A stretch of 64,000 nt of DNA from Gambelia wislizenii (Eukaryota; Chordata; Lepidosauria; Squamata; Crotaphytidae), in NCBI GenBank assembly GCA_030847615.1, contig JAUMIR010000003.1:339216256-339280255 (forward strand). The letters run 5' to 3'. Under the pieces are notes generated by a model, which was not told where the DNA came from, searched no databases, and saw only the letters and a list, made by a program, of their open reading frames with translations. A program made the translations under genes and the position numbers. Positions 44,575 to 56,163 of the stretch are shown one piece after another; within the stretch, counting starts at the first letter, position 1, and every line of letters begins with the position of its first letter.

Positions 44575-45990
44575 ACTCACAAAGCAACACCACTTGTGTT
44601 CAAGCAGCTTCTTTTTTCTAAATGGCTGGTTCAAAACCTTCAAGCAAGCTGTATTTTCTCTTCTTCTGTTCCTTTTCTTTTCTACTACTGATGCAGCTGG
44701 TAATAAGCTGGGCCAAAAATGCTACCTTCATAACTGGGAGGGGTGGGAGGGGAAGGAAGATTCTCAACCTCACTGTGTATATCCTTCCATCTTGAAACAG
44801 CCATTTCTATCATGTTTCTTGGGTTTTCTTTTTGTTTTTTACATGTTGACACTCAGAACATCCATGTGTGCACACACTTGAGGGTCTCAGAGTGCATGCA
44901 GGGGTCATCTTTCTCTAGGAAACTGTAGGGCTTATTCACATGTAACTGGTGGGCTAATGCGCTGGTATGCTAGACCACCACTAGTTCCTTTACTGTCAGG
45001 AGGTAATTCAAATATATCTGCAAGATCTGAGGGGGTGGATGGCAACTATTATACAGAACTTTTAATGTTAAGCTACAAACCAGTTTGGATTTTTTTTCCC
45101 ACTCAGACACTTAGAACCCCCCAGCCAGCATGGCCAGTATGCTGGCTATGGGCTTCTGGGAGTTTCAGACCAAAACAAAAACAATTTTTCCAGGCTCTGC
45201 ACAAAACACTCATTAGTAAATGTGCCTCATTTGTAAAGTACTTGCTGTTTGCTTCTAGGTTTGCAGCCACCATTGTTTGGGCAAGAAACAACTGGAAGCT
45301 TGCTTTATGGTTCCTAAAGTATGTTCCCAGTGTGACCCAAGAGTGCTTCTGCAAATTGTTCCTCTGTCTCACAGCCCCTATATGTCTCTCAGATGGTGGG
45401 CAATGCCTTAAGTTATGCCTGCTATGAAGAAGCTGCAGGAAACAGTCTAGGACATAATAGTTGTCCTGTGTGAAAAAGAACACCATGTTCTCACATTGTC
45501 TGGAAAATCTCCACTCCAGGGGCAGCTGTTGGCAGCTCCAGAGAATGCAGTGCAGGTATTTCCAGGGGTGCAAACACTAGGGTGAGCATGCATCCCATGT
45601 TATGGCCATTAACCCACACAGACACACTAAAGCATTTACTCTAGCAGATTGTGAGTGTCAGTGTATGAATCTCTTCCTAACTACATGCAATCAGCAGTTC
45701 CATGCTTCTCGGCCAAGCGTGGCAATAGCCTTGCAAGAGCAGCCTCTGTGTCATCCAGTTGCAGTTTAGGTAAGTTGTAGTATAAGTTGCACTGAGGTTA
45801 TGATGTCAGGCCCATGCAAGCCTGTGAGATCTGCACTGTGACATGGATGGTTTCCATATCAGATCCACGAAGTACATTCTTCTACATGCATAATCTCCAC
45901 TGTGTTACAGAAAAAGGTTGTGTATCCTATGTGATAAAAGAAATTGAAATCCTGTAACCTGAATAAATTATGAAAACCTGCAATTACATC
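44575..45990 (+). other. LNX2: Probable LNX2 3'UTR, candidate poly(A) signal AATAAA at 45962-45967
   Basis: This sequence directly follows the stop codon and is mostly unique apart from a short MITE-like stretch around 45060-45190. The first canonical AATAAA on the + strand in a suitable place is at 45962. A later AATAAA at 47183-47188 in unique AT-rich sequence is an alternative end, so the 3'UTR may be 1.4 or 2.6 kb. This is inference only. Confidence 0.4.
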
Positions 45991-47960
45991 TGTATTTTGC
46001 ATAATTTATTCTGCTCTGTCAATCACTGAATTAGATTTGGGGCCATGGAACACCAGGAAGCCCTGGCCCCTGGAACTCCTATTCAGCCTTGCTTTGATTT
46101 TCAATATTTCTTTTTCTTTAATTTTTATATTAACATGCTCAAGTTCACAAACCAACAGTCACAGCAAACACACAAATAGCTCATAAAATACATAAACCTG
46201 ATTTTTAAATTCTTCATCCTGATGAATGTCTTCAGCCATAAGGGCTAGAAACGTGCTTCTTTTTTCTCCTTGAAATGAAAGCTGAGCTCCTGGTAATGTT
46301 AAATTGTGTGCCAAACATTGGTCTCCAGTTCCATGCAATGTGTCACAGGATATTCAGAATTGACATAGCCCTTGCCATGAATGCATCGGATTGCTTCCAG
46401 TGTTTAACTTAGACCAGAGTTTGGAAAAGTTGTTTTTGGACTACAGCTCCAGAACCTCCATGGTCATGTTGGCTGGGAGGATTTGGGGAGTTGTACTCCA
46501 AAACTGTAATTTTTCAAAACTGTCGTCTAAGCTGAGCACTGGGAACTCTCCAGTGCATACATGGCAAAGGCTGTGTCAGTTCTTAGACTATAGATAAATG
46601 CTGACACAATCATTGTATAAGTGGGTATGATGCACTGGGTTAATCCCCCAGACCTAATTTAAAAGCTATAGGGCACACCACAACATTTTTGCCTCAATTA
46701 GATGTACAATGTTTACATGCAAGGTTGTTGTTGTTTTCACTAGTATAGGCAGAGCCTAAACTTTTCTAGACAAGTGATATCATTGAAAAATCAACCTGTC
46801 CTATATAATTTTAAATTCCCTTATAATTTTTGCAAACTGGAATGGAAGGATCATCTAGGTATTGTCAATTTCGTTCTTTCCAAAAGGAGCTATAATGGGA
46901 GAGATCCAGCTAGTTGTATCCTTTTGTGCTCCTTAATACACATTTTTAAAAGGACAGACACTTACAAATATCTTCATATTCACCTACTGTTTTCTCCATA
47001 ATTTTCCAAAAGTCTGTCTTTTTGTAAGGAAATGTTTTCATCTCATAGTTTCATTTGCAGGCCATGTGTGTTCATTTCAGTAGGACAAAAGCCTGGGTTT
47101 TTATTTTTATTTTGTAATGAAGTGCAATAATTGGATTATTTCTTAGTGAACTATATAGTGTATAAAGAGGTTTATACCCTACAATAAAAAACATGTTGTT
47201 AATGTGATTACTTGCAGTACTGGCAAGAATAAAAAACCAAACTGGGAGGTGACTTTGATTAATCTGCAATGTCAGTGTTTACTGATACTACTGTTCCAAA
47301 CTGAATGTTTTACTATGTAAGAGTTTTGATGAATCTTTTTTCTTCTTAAAAACCATTTTTACAGTTTATACTGCAGCTATCTGTAGCTCTCGAGTGTATT
47401 GTATGCAAAATCCAAGAAGTAATTTAAGAAAAGGGCAACTCTGATGCTGGGAGTGCTATCTTAGAATTTCAGGAATTCTAAAGGGGAGAGATTCTTCTTC
47501 CCCCAACCCAAAATGAGACAAAGAACTGCACATTTCCCTTTGTTCTGTCATCTGCTGACAAAAGCCCAGATGCCTTCACATAAAAATGCTGAAAAAAAAC
47601 AACTCTTGTGTTTGTGGACTCATTTTCTTGGTCAATCACCTATCACTGAGTTGATGACACCTTGCAGTAGCCTGTCTAGCCCATAATTTTGCATGTGTTT
47701 CTGTTTGTCTTTGACCTGGACAGAAAGGGTTATCCTTTTGTAAGGAACTCAAAACCTTTCGCTTTTGAACTAGATCCAGACTTCATCAGGAGTTTTCCCT
47801 CTTTCAAAACACAATCTAGTCCCAGATGTTCAACCAATTTTATGAGTGGGGGTTGGAATCGAGAGTTATGAATGCATAACCTAGAGTTACCCATTCGTAA
47901 CTGGTATTCATAAGCCCTACATATTCCCTAGTTTAGGGGACATGTAGGGACCATGAAAGT
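45990..47960. other. Region downstream of the first poly(A) candidate, mostly unique
   Basis: AT-rich and nearly repeat-free, apart from a decayed 'GGACTACAGCTCC' motif near 46440. It may be distal 3'UTR up to about 47200. No coding segment is recognised. Confidence 0.5.
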
Positions 47961-47962
47961 CC

Positions 47963-48809
47963 CTCAGGGGTCGTTTACACGGGCAAATATTCCCCTAAAT
48001 ATACCGCTAAGATAGCTCATAGTTCCCACGGATCGCAGCACAGCATCGCCTCATTCAGAAGGGGGGGAAGGTGAAACACCCAAATATAGCGTGACAGGGG
48101 ATGTCGCTATTTTTGCAGGAATATTTGCAATGTGGTGCTTTATTGGCAGTGTAAACTAGCATTCCGCTAAGGGTTAAAGCACAGCTGCATTGTGATTGGT
48201 TGATGATGCAGGGGTGGGCTTAAAAGAGGGGCAGGGAGGAGGCAAAGACAGTAGCCATTAGAGAAGAAACTTGCAAAAATCCTGTCTGCTATTTTGCTAG
48301 CCAGTTTGCAAAAAAAAAAAAAAAAAGGGATTCCCAACAACTTTCATTCAGGGAGCATTCCTTCTCATCCTCTCTGCTGTTTTGAAAGTATGTGAAAGCT
48401 CGTTCGTCACTTTTATCCTGTGCACGGGGGAGGGAGAGAAACCATTTCACAAAGGGCTGTAGCAAGCTGAACTGCTATTTTCTCTCTCTCTCTCTCTGCT
48501 TGGGGGAGGGAGGGGGAGATAGAGAGACAGAGAGAGAGACAGAGAGAGAGAGAGCAGCTGGAAAAACTTGTGATCCACGGCATGGCAGCAAGGTCTTTTA
48601 GCAGAGAGATTACTCTCCCTCTGCTTTATGGAGTGAGTTCATTTACAGGCAGATTTACAGAGACACACAGAGACACACCCCCACACACACTTATTCAAGT
48701 CTGAACTTCAAAGCGACATAATTAGAAAAAAAACCTGACTGGCACAGCTGCGGAAAATAATTAAACCGCAAGTTGCCGCAATAAATCTGCTGTGTAAACC
48801 GGCCCTCAG
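47963..48809. mobile_element. hAT-like non-autonomous element
   Basis: Inverted ends: left CAGGGGTCGTTTACACGGGC, right (inverted) GAGGGCCGGTTTACACAGC. The interior has an A-run, a CT/GA microsatellite at about 48480-48555 and 'AAACCTGACTGGCACAG', which also occurs at about 18640. The target duplication is not clean. Confidence 0.6.
48480..48555. repeat. CT then GA microsatellite pair
   Basis: A CT run followed by a GA-rich tract about 15 bp later, forming an imperfect foldback. Confidence 0.8.
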
Positions 48810-49487
48810 TGTCCATTTGCCAGGAAGCAGCTGCTGTAATTGATGCAGGTCTGTCCCCATTGCCAGGAAGCACCTAACTGATGTTCCCACCCAGCCCCTT
48901 TGTGTAAGTAATCTCTGGTGTCAGGGGGAATTGCAACCAGGACCTTTCTTCTGCCTGATGCAAGGGAGATGGCTCACAAGAGGGGAGGGGGAAACAATCT
49001 GGAATGGGGAGCTATGGGAACGGACCCTCCTCAATCACAGCAGCAGCTGCCTGATAATTGGGGATTGTGGCAGTCAGGCCTGGAATCATTGCCTAGCCAC
49101 GTAACTACGGTAGTTATGCATTTGCAGCTCAACAGTATGATGTTGATCTGTGTATTATAATGCTAATATTCCTGAAGGTTTAATTTCAGTACCTACTATT
49201 AACACATTCCTGGAATGTAGAGAAGTTACATTTTGGACTACAATTTCCTGAGGCCCCCAGTCACCAGTTAGACCTTCAATCTAAAAAAGTAACTTTTTCA
49301 AACTCTGATATATCCATTGCATTCCCACTTTTTCTTTCCACCTCTCACCCATTAAAAGCATATAGTATGGAATATTACAATATGGTTGTTATTTTTAAAG
49401 TACCTTGGAGAATTTTTTTTTTAATTGTTCACAAATAAATGGGTTGTTTTCTTCCTTCCATAAAGATGGGGGGATTGCTTTCAGGAT

Positions 49488-50171
49488 CTCTCTCTCTCTC
49501 TCTGGCTTTTCTTCGCAAACGAAGATTCAGGAAGGACTCATCCCACACTTTCTGCAAGCGCGCTGATGACTAAAAAGGCCAATCCGAGATAAACAGGTCC
49601 GGTTGCAAAAAGCACAGCAGAAGGTCTCCTTGGGTGATGTTTTTGGGTTGTGATTCTTTCTGCGTTGTCGTTTCTCTTCAAGACTTGTTCGTTGTGAGTT
49701 CTCAAATAAGGCTGCAGCATTGTGGATAGTGCGTCTCCATGCCTCCCGATGTGAGGCCAGGGCGGACCACTGTTGGTGATCAATTTGGCCAAGCCTGAGA
49801 TGTTGTTTCAGGGAGTCTTTGTATCGCTTTTTTGGAGCGCCCCTCTTACGCTGACCCGTGGCGAGTTCACCGTAGAGTAGTATTTTTGGGAGGCGATGGT
49901 CCTCCATCCTAGAAACGTGCCCTGCCCAGCGCAGCTGTGTTCTCAATATCATGGCCTCAATGCTGGTGATCCCTGCTTGCTCAAGGACAGCAACATTCGT
50001 CACATAGTCAGTCCAGTGTATATTTAGGATTGTGCGTAGACAGCGCTGATGAAAGCGCTCGAGGAGTCGTAGGTGGTGGCGATAGGTGACCCATGTTTCA
50101 GATCCATAAAGGAGGTACGCATTAGGGTACACAAGCCTCTCTCCCACGACAAGGGGGCGTCAATGGAGAGG
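49488..50171 (-). mobile_element. Internally deleted LINE (copy 3) with 11-bp target duplication
   Basis: It has the (GA)n 3' tail and about 600 bp of 3' coding sequence, then at about 50105 jumps to the outermost 60-70 bp of the 5' end of the LINE at 29831-33814. GCTTTCAGGAT occurs exactly at 49477-49487 and 50172-50182. About 3.3 kb is missing. A 206-codon frame (50147-49527) crosses the junction, fusing a few 5'UTR-derived codons to the RT C-terminal part, which itself is not interrupted here. Confidence 0.88.
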
Positions 50172-50189
50172 GCTTTCAGGATATATAGA

Positions 50190-50275
50190 ATAGAATCATA
50201 GAGTTGGACCACAAGGGCCATCTAGTCCAACCCCCTGCCCTGAAGGAATAAACAAAGCATTCCCGACAGATGTAG
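50190..50275 (-). mobile_element. CR1 LINE 3' end fragment
   Basis: 'TAGAATCATAGAGTTGGACC' and 'CCATCTAGTCCAACCCC' are the inverted CR1 terminus. It starts within 20 bp of the LINE copy 3 end. Confidence 0.75.
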
Positions 50276-50648
50276 GTTGATACAATGTATTACTGTGTTA
50301 AGAAAAGTTCTCCCAGGAAACAAGTGTAAACCCAGTTCCTTTAGGTACTCCGATGTAGTGGTTTTCAATCTTTGGTCCTCCAGTTGTTTTGCGCTTCAGC
50401 TATCAAAGTGCCTGACTGTTGGCAAAGGTGAGTGGGGCTTCTAGAAGCTGAAAGCTCTATGATATATCATGTGACCTCTCAGTGGATGTTGCATACTCAC
50501 GTGAGCAAAAACTTCTCTGTCAACACTTTTCACCCCACTTGTTCTCAACTCAGCCATGACAGCAAGGACTAAATCACAGGACACACTGAATCAGCTGTTG
50601 AATCAGTCAACAGTAAATGCCTGCCATTTAATAATAATAATAATAATA

Positions 50649-51060
50649 CAGTTGCCCCTCCACATTCGCAAACTTGACATTCGCGGTTTTGGTTATTCGC
50701 GGTTTTGGGAGGGGCGCCCCCCCAAAACCGCGACACGGGGCCTCCAGAGGCCCCGTGAAAGACCTGGAGGGAGCGGGGAGGCCTGGGGAGGCCTCCACGG
50801 GGCCCCCGGAGGCGCTCCGGAGGCCCCATGAAGGCCTGGGGAGGGGGTGGCGAGGCCTTCGCGGGACCCCCGGAGGCCCTCCGGAGGCGCCGCGAAGGCC
50901 TGGGGAGGGGTTGGGAGGCCTTCGCGGGACCCCCGGAGGACCTCCGGAGGCCCCGCGAAGGCCTTGGGAGGGGTGGCGAGGCCTTCGCGGGACCCCCGGA
51001 GGCCCTCCAGAGGCCCCGCGAAGGCCTGTAGAGCGGTGGCGAGGCCTTCGCGGGACCCCG
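50649..51060. mobile_element. TIR element A with 63-bp minisatellite, one end only
   Basis: Preceded by AAT repeats and TA, it starts CAGTTGCCCCTCCACATTCG, the inverse of the right end of element B. A stem-loop of GCGGTTTTGGG arms follows at about 50698-50733, then a GC-rich tandem repeat. The opposite terminus is absent; the element stops abruptly at other repeat sequence. Confidence 0.7.
50789..51060. repeat. 63-bp GC-rich minisatellite
   Basis: The motif AGGCCTTCGCGGG recurs at 50853, 50916, 50979 and 51042, exactly 63 bp apart, with a diverged unit before. As 63 is a multiple of three, several frames stay open. Confidence 0.92.
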
Positions 51061-51340
51061 TCTTGACAGCTTTTTTAAAGCTGTCTAAGGTGGTAATAAG
51101 ACGGATCTCGTCCGGCAGGCCATTCCATAATCTGGGAGCGGCAGCAGAGAAGGCCCTGTGGGAGGCCTTGTTTTCATAGGCTGTAACAGCCTTGTTTTCA
51201 TAGGCTGTAACAGATTCCTCCCAGAGGACCGAAGTGTGCGGGGAGGGTTGTACAGAAGGAGGCGGTCCCGGAGATAAGTTGGACCCAAGCCATGTAGGGC
51301 TTTAAAGGTTATAACCAACACCTTGTACTATGCCCAAAGT
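51061..51340 (-). mobile_element. LINE 3' region fragment
   Basis: The inverted sequence matches 27930-28140 ('GGCCTTCTCTGCTGC', 'ATTATGGAATGG'). It contains a 24-bp tandem duplication at about 51166-51213. Confidence 0.5.
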
Positions 51341-52199
51341 TGATAACAGGCACTCCTGACCGTTGCATTTACCTGATTAGACATCTGGAGCATTGGGTCC
51401 AGGAGCATAAACTCATAAATGGGTTTATTCTACCAATAGGATTCAGGTATATCTCTGCTTAAAATGGATGAGGGATCCCTGGTCCTCCAGATGTTCTTGA
51501 ATTTTATGGTTCCCATCAGATTTACCCAGTATGGCTGGTGGTCAAGGGTGATGGGAACTGTAGTCTAACAGAATATAAAGAATTACAGGGTGTGTGCATA
51601 TGAGGGAGAAAAACTTGGATCAAGTGCACACTCCCCAAAGCTGCTGTTAACCATGATGTATGTGTCTCTTCTCTGGATACATACAACTAATATCTGATAG
51701 AGGGCATTACAGGGCAGGAATGGGAAACCTATGACACTCTAGACCCCTAACTCTAAATCCCTTGCTGAACGGCACTTGAAGGGAATTGTGAATTCAACAG
51801 GTTTCTCACCTCCACTATAGGGGATAGATTACGACGATGTACTGTATTTGTTAATGTACTTGGAGGATAATGTACTTGACTGCCATGAATCCTCCAGTTC
51901 ACTCAGGTGGTGTGTCCACTAGGGATGTAAATCTCCACTTCATTCTTGCATGCAAAAAGGAATTATTTCAACAGTTTCCTCCCCTCAAGGGCTTCTTTGC
52001 ATCCTGAAACTGTTTCCACCAAAAAAAAAAAAAAAATCATGAAAAAATGTGCCTTTCTGCTTAGCAAATTGTTCTTTGAACAGAAAACTTTGCGTGTGTG
52101 TGTGCGTGCGTGCGTGCACAAAAAAGCAATTTTCACAGTATGCGTGTCAAATACACTGTCCCCTGTGCCAAAAATGTTGCATTTTGTGTTCGAGAGAGA

Positions 52200-52515
52200 G
52201 GACTTTTTCAGACAAGTCTTACTGCACAACAAGCTTGCGGGAGAGGTACGGCACTGATGCGCGGCAGGGGGGTCCATTTCGGATGATGCCGTCCCTCTCG
52301 GAATTGTCCGTGTCACTTCCGTGTACGATTGAAGGCAGCCGAGCCATATTTTGTCCATGAGTAAAATATGGCACGGCTGCCTTCAATCGTACACGGAAGT
52401 GACACGGACGATTCCGAGAGAGAGACGGTGTTGTCTGAAACGGACCCCCTGCCGCGCAACAGCACCATACCTCTCCTGCAAACTTGTTGCATGGTAAGCC
52501 TTGTCGGAAAAGTCC
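52200..52515. mobile_element. Hairpin (foldback) element 1
   Basis: The ends GGACTTTTTCAGAC and inverted 'GGAAAAGTCC' enclose long inverted arms. The inner arms, including 'GTCACTTCCGTGTACGATTG', are nearly perfect around a loop of about 10 nt at 52353. It has no coding capacity. Confidence 0.8.
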
Positions 52516-52784
52516 AAAGAGAGAAAGTTTGCTGTGTAAAAAAATACTTCACACATTTGTTCAAAAAAGGACATTTTAGGATAAAAGCAATAGCATTAGC
52601 AATAGCATTGATATTTATATACCGCTTATCAGTGCCAAAGCACTCCCTAAGTGGTTTAGAATGTTTTTTAGCTAATTGCCCCCAACAAGCTGGGTACTCA
52701 TTTTACCAACCTACGGAAGGATGGAAGGCTGAATCAACCTTGGAGCCCTCTGGGATCAAACTCATAACCTTGTGGCTTACAGTA

Positions 52785-53942
52785 CAGTCATCCCTTCACA
52801 TTCGTGGGGGAAAGGTTCCCCAGACCCCCGCGAATGTGAAAATTCCACGAATAATGACTGCCCTCCCCCACCAAAGCGACCATGGGGCCTCCGGAGGCCC
52901 CATAGTCGCTTTTCCCCACCTCCCACCTCCCTTCCAAGGCCTTCACGGTGCCTCCGGAGACCCTCCCAAGGCCCGGTGGATGCCTCCCCGGCCCTCCCCC
53001 CTCCCTCCCAGGGCCTTCATGGGGCTTTTGAAGGCTCCGTGGAGGCCTCCCCGGCCCTCCCCACTCCCTCCCAGGCCCTCCCCCCTCCCACCCAGGGCCT
53101 TCACAGGGCCGTTGAAGGCTCCGTGGAGGCCTCCCTGGGCCCCCCTCCATCCCAGGGCCTTCACGGGGCCTTCGAAGGCTCCGTGGAGGCCTCCCTCCCA
53201 GGGCCTTCACAGAGCTCCCCTCCCTCCCAAGGTCTTCACAGGGCCTTTGAAGGCTCCCTGGAGGCCTCCCCCCTCACACCCAGGGCCTTCACGGGGCTTT
53301 TGAAGGCTCTGTGGAAGCCTCCCCCCTCCCACCCAGGCCTTCACAGGGCTTTTGAAGGCTCCGTGGAGGCCTCCCCCCTCCCTCCCCAGGCCTTCACGGG
53401 GCCTTCGAAGGCTCCGTGGAGGCCTCCCTCCCAGGGCTTTCACGGAGCTCCCCCTCCCTCCCAAGGCCTTCACGGGGCCTTCGAAGGCTCCGTGGAGGCC
53501 TCCCTCCCAGGGCCTTCATGGAGCTCCCCTCCCTCCCAAGGTCTTCACAGGGCCTTTGAAGGCTCCCTGGAGGCCTCCCCCCTCACACCCAGGGCCTTCA
53601 CGGGGCTTTTGAAGGCTCCGTGGAAGCCTCCCCCCTCCCTCCCCAGGCCTTCACGGGGCCTTCGAAGGCTCCGTGGAGGCCTCCCTCCCAGGGCTTTCAC
53701 GGAGCTCCCCCTCCCTCCCAAGGCCTTCACGGGGCCTTTGAAGGCTCCCTGAAGGCCTCCCCCCTCCCTCCCCAGGCAATCACGGAGCCTTTGAAGGCTC
53801 CATGGAGGCCTCCCCACACCCTCCCAGGGCCTTCACGGGGCCTCTGGAGGCCCCTTGTTGCGGTTTTGGGAGGGGGGCCCTCCCAAAACCGCGAATATGC
53901 AAAACCGCGAATGCTAAGTTTGCGAATGTGGAGGGGCAACTG
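52785..53942. mobile_element. TIR element B, TA target, minisatellite interior
   Basis: The left end CAGTCATCCCTTCACATTCG and the inverted right end CAGTTGCCCCTCCACATTCG are homologous, with TA on both sides. Each terminus carries its own stem-loop: 52796-52837 with GTGGGGG/CCCCCGC arms, and 53860-53892 with GCGGTTTTGGGAGGG arms. The TA target and TIR style suggest Tc1/mariner. No transposase is present. Confidence 0.85.
52930..53850. repeat. GC-rich minisatellite inside element B
   Basis: Tandem units contain CCTTCACGGGGCCTT and GAAGGCTCCGTGGAGGCCTC with variable CT-rich spacers. A higher-order repeat of about 309 bp is visible (GAGCTCCCCTCCCTCCCAAG at about 53212 and 53521). Confidence 0.9.
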
Positions 53943-54592
53943 TACTGGCATTTAACCACTGTGCAACCAGGGCTCCCTAGAAGAAGAATTTTAGGACAGA
54001 AGAATTTTCCAGAAAAAAGTCCCAAAGTGCAAAGAATTCCATGGTCATTTCCAGTTTTCATGAAGCCTGGAAAAGTACTTTCTACAACTCCCAGAATCCT
54101 GTAGCCAGAAGCCATGTTGGCTGAAGGATTCTGGGAGTTGTAACACCCACCCACCCCGACACACACAACTGTTCCTAGCTCTGCTCCCACACTATATGCA
54201 ATTACACTAACGCACAAACTTGTTTTACTGCATGTAATGTAGGCAACAAGTATCTGTTAAGATTTAATGACTCCATTTCATTATATTAAACTATAGCAAA
54301 ATTGCTGCAGCAGCATGTAGGGAGGGAGGTTAAGGGCCTCAGGAGTGCATTCCCTTGACTATCACCCTGAAATGGTGTTGTCTGTCTTACCACTGTATAG
54401 TCTACAGAGGAAATTTCCTGCAGTAACATCTTGGGTACACGTGGTCACAAACCTTGGCTGAGTCAGTCCCTTGCTCACCAATATTGGAAAGAGCAAGGGA
54501 GAAGGTTTTATTATTTTTAACACAGGACACTACTGCACAACAAAATGTTGCAGTATTATGAAGTGTTCCAGCTCAAGAACCAGCCAGCCATG

Positions 54593-54958
54593 CCTCATAC
54601 CCTCCAACTATCCCAGTTGGGCAGAGACAGGCCTGATTAATTCTCTATCATCCCACTTTTTCAGCTGCTTTTAAAAGGTCCCAGTTTCTGTCTCTTCCTC
54701 TCACTTCCCCCTTTGTCCTCAGCTTACTCCAGCTGCTGCAAACTGAGTTTGCACTCAGTTAACTAAGCAGAGGGGAGAGGAGAGTAAGGAACAGAATCTT
54801 ATCCTTCCCAATAGGTTCACAGCAAAAGTAAAGTCCTGTAACCTCTCCTGGCTTGCACATTCTTCCTCATTTATGTCTTTTGCCACCTTGACCACACTCT
54901 GATGTTGCTTGGCCACATATGTGCTGGTTTTCATCTGTGAAATGTTGGCAAGTATGAT
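54593..54958 (-). mobile_element. MITE with CATACYYTCCAAC-type inverted ends
   Basis: The left end 'CATACCCTCCAAC' and inverted right end 'CATACTTGCCAAC' match. The body is shared with the partial copies at 56385-56510 and 59093-59360. Superfamily not determined. Confidence 0.6.
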
Positions 54959-55851
54959 GCCTTCTTCCGGGATACTTCAATCAATTCCCCCTCCCTCTTC
55001 ATTAATAGCTTTTGCCATTTCCCCATGTTTCTCATTCTTTTTACCTTCTATAGTCAACTGAAATTCTCTTGGCTGCTGAGCATGCTCTCGTCCTTGTTAG
55101 GATCTTTGAGGATTCTGCGCCACCAAGACTTTCAAAGTTTGCAAATCCTGGGATTTCCCCAAGCTTGTTGATTTCTCACTATTGTTTATTGGCAATGCTG
55201 TTTATCCACATAAGGAACATTAATGTGTTACTAGCAGACAAGAGATTAAGGGCCAAACGAGATGTATGTCAAGATCAAACCACTGCCAAATCTAATGAAC
55301 AAGCCAAGTAAGCGACAGTTTAGGGTGTCAGATTATGAGGAACCTCTAATATCCCCCAATACAAAAATTATAAAATTGTTAGAATTTTTGGTAATGTCCT
55401 AGAGCAGGGGTAGGAATCATGTCTAGCTGGACATCCCAGCAATCCTAGCCAACACAGATAGTGGTGAGGAACTCTAGCAGCTGGAATCCAACATCTGGAG
55501 GGTTCAGAATTCCTGTCCCTGCTATATAGGCTCTTAGACTTGACACAGTTTAAGGCAGGGGTAACAGTCATGTGGCCCTCCAAATGTGTACAGCAATTCC
55601 CATATGTCTTAGCTAGCACAGCAAATGGGGAGGGCTGCTGGGAGTGTCAGTCCAACAACATCTGGAGGGCTGCCTAATTCCTCTCCCTCCTTTACAGCCT
55701 TTGCATATCTTAATCCCATCCTGGTCAAATCCCTATCAAGAGAAAGATAAACCTGAAATTTAAAGCACCATGGACATGTGGGAAGAAGATGAGGAAGCCA
55801 GGCCCTTCCCTTGCTAAATATTCCCCCATTCCCACACCCAACCATGTCATT

Positions 55852-56163
55852 AAGTATTTATTTATTTGTTTGTTTATTTATTTATATTTAGGTATTTATA
55901 CCGCACTCTTCAGCTACAAAAGCTCTCAGAGTGGCTTACAAGTTGTTAAGCAATAGTACTTCACACATCTAGACTGCTTTATAGCACACTATGCACTAAG
56001 CGGTTTCCAATGTGTGTTAGCTAATTGCCCCCACAAGCTGGGTACTCATTTTACCCACCTATGAAAGGATGGAAGGCTGAGTGAACCTTGGAGCCCTTGG
56101 GATTGAACTTGCAACGTTGTGGCTGCAGTACTGGCATTTAACCACTGCACCACCAGGTTTCCC
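55852..56163 (-). mobile_element. tRNA-derived SINE, second family, complete
   Basis: ATTT-repeat tail on the left, then 'CCGCACTCTTCAGC', the conserved 'TAGCTAATTGCCCCC' body and the inverted head 'TTTAACCACTGCACCACC'. Confidence 0.85.

Larger units (their letters stand above)
52581..53977 (-). mobile_element. tRNA-derived SINE (second family) split by element B
   Basis: 52581-52784 and 53943-53977 together match the copies at 22361 and 55852. The break falls at 'CAGTA/CTGGCA', where TA has been duplicated. Confidence 0.82.

Noticed and set aside
50674..51179. Open frames with a repeated 21-residue unit (RGLRGTPGGPPEAP)
   Set aside because: The 63-bp DNA repeat is a multiple of three, which keeps any stop-free frame open; no start context or splice support.
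52368..53752. 311- and 326-codon open frames rich in Pro, Ser and Ala
   Set aside because: They run through hairpin element 1 and the minisatellite of element B; long only because stop codons are rare in the GC-rich repeat.
50789..53850. CRISPR-like repeat array
   Set aside because: Units are contiguous minisatellite copies without unique spacers, in a vertebrate genome.
55069..55311. 80-codon frame as a possible exon of a downstream gene
   Set aside because: No recognisable domain or similarity to MTIF3, the expected neighbour, and no convincing splice sites.
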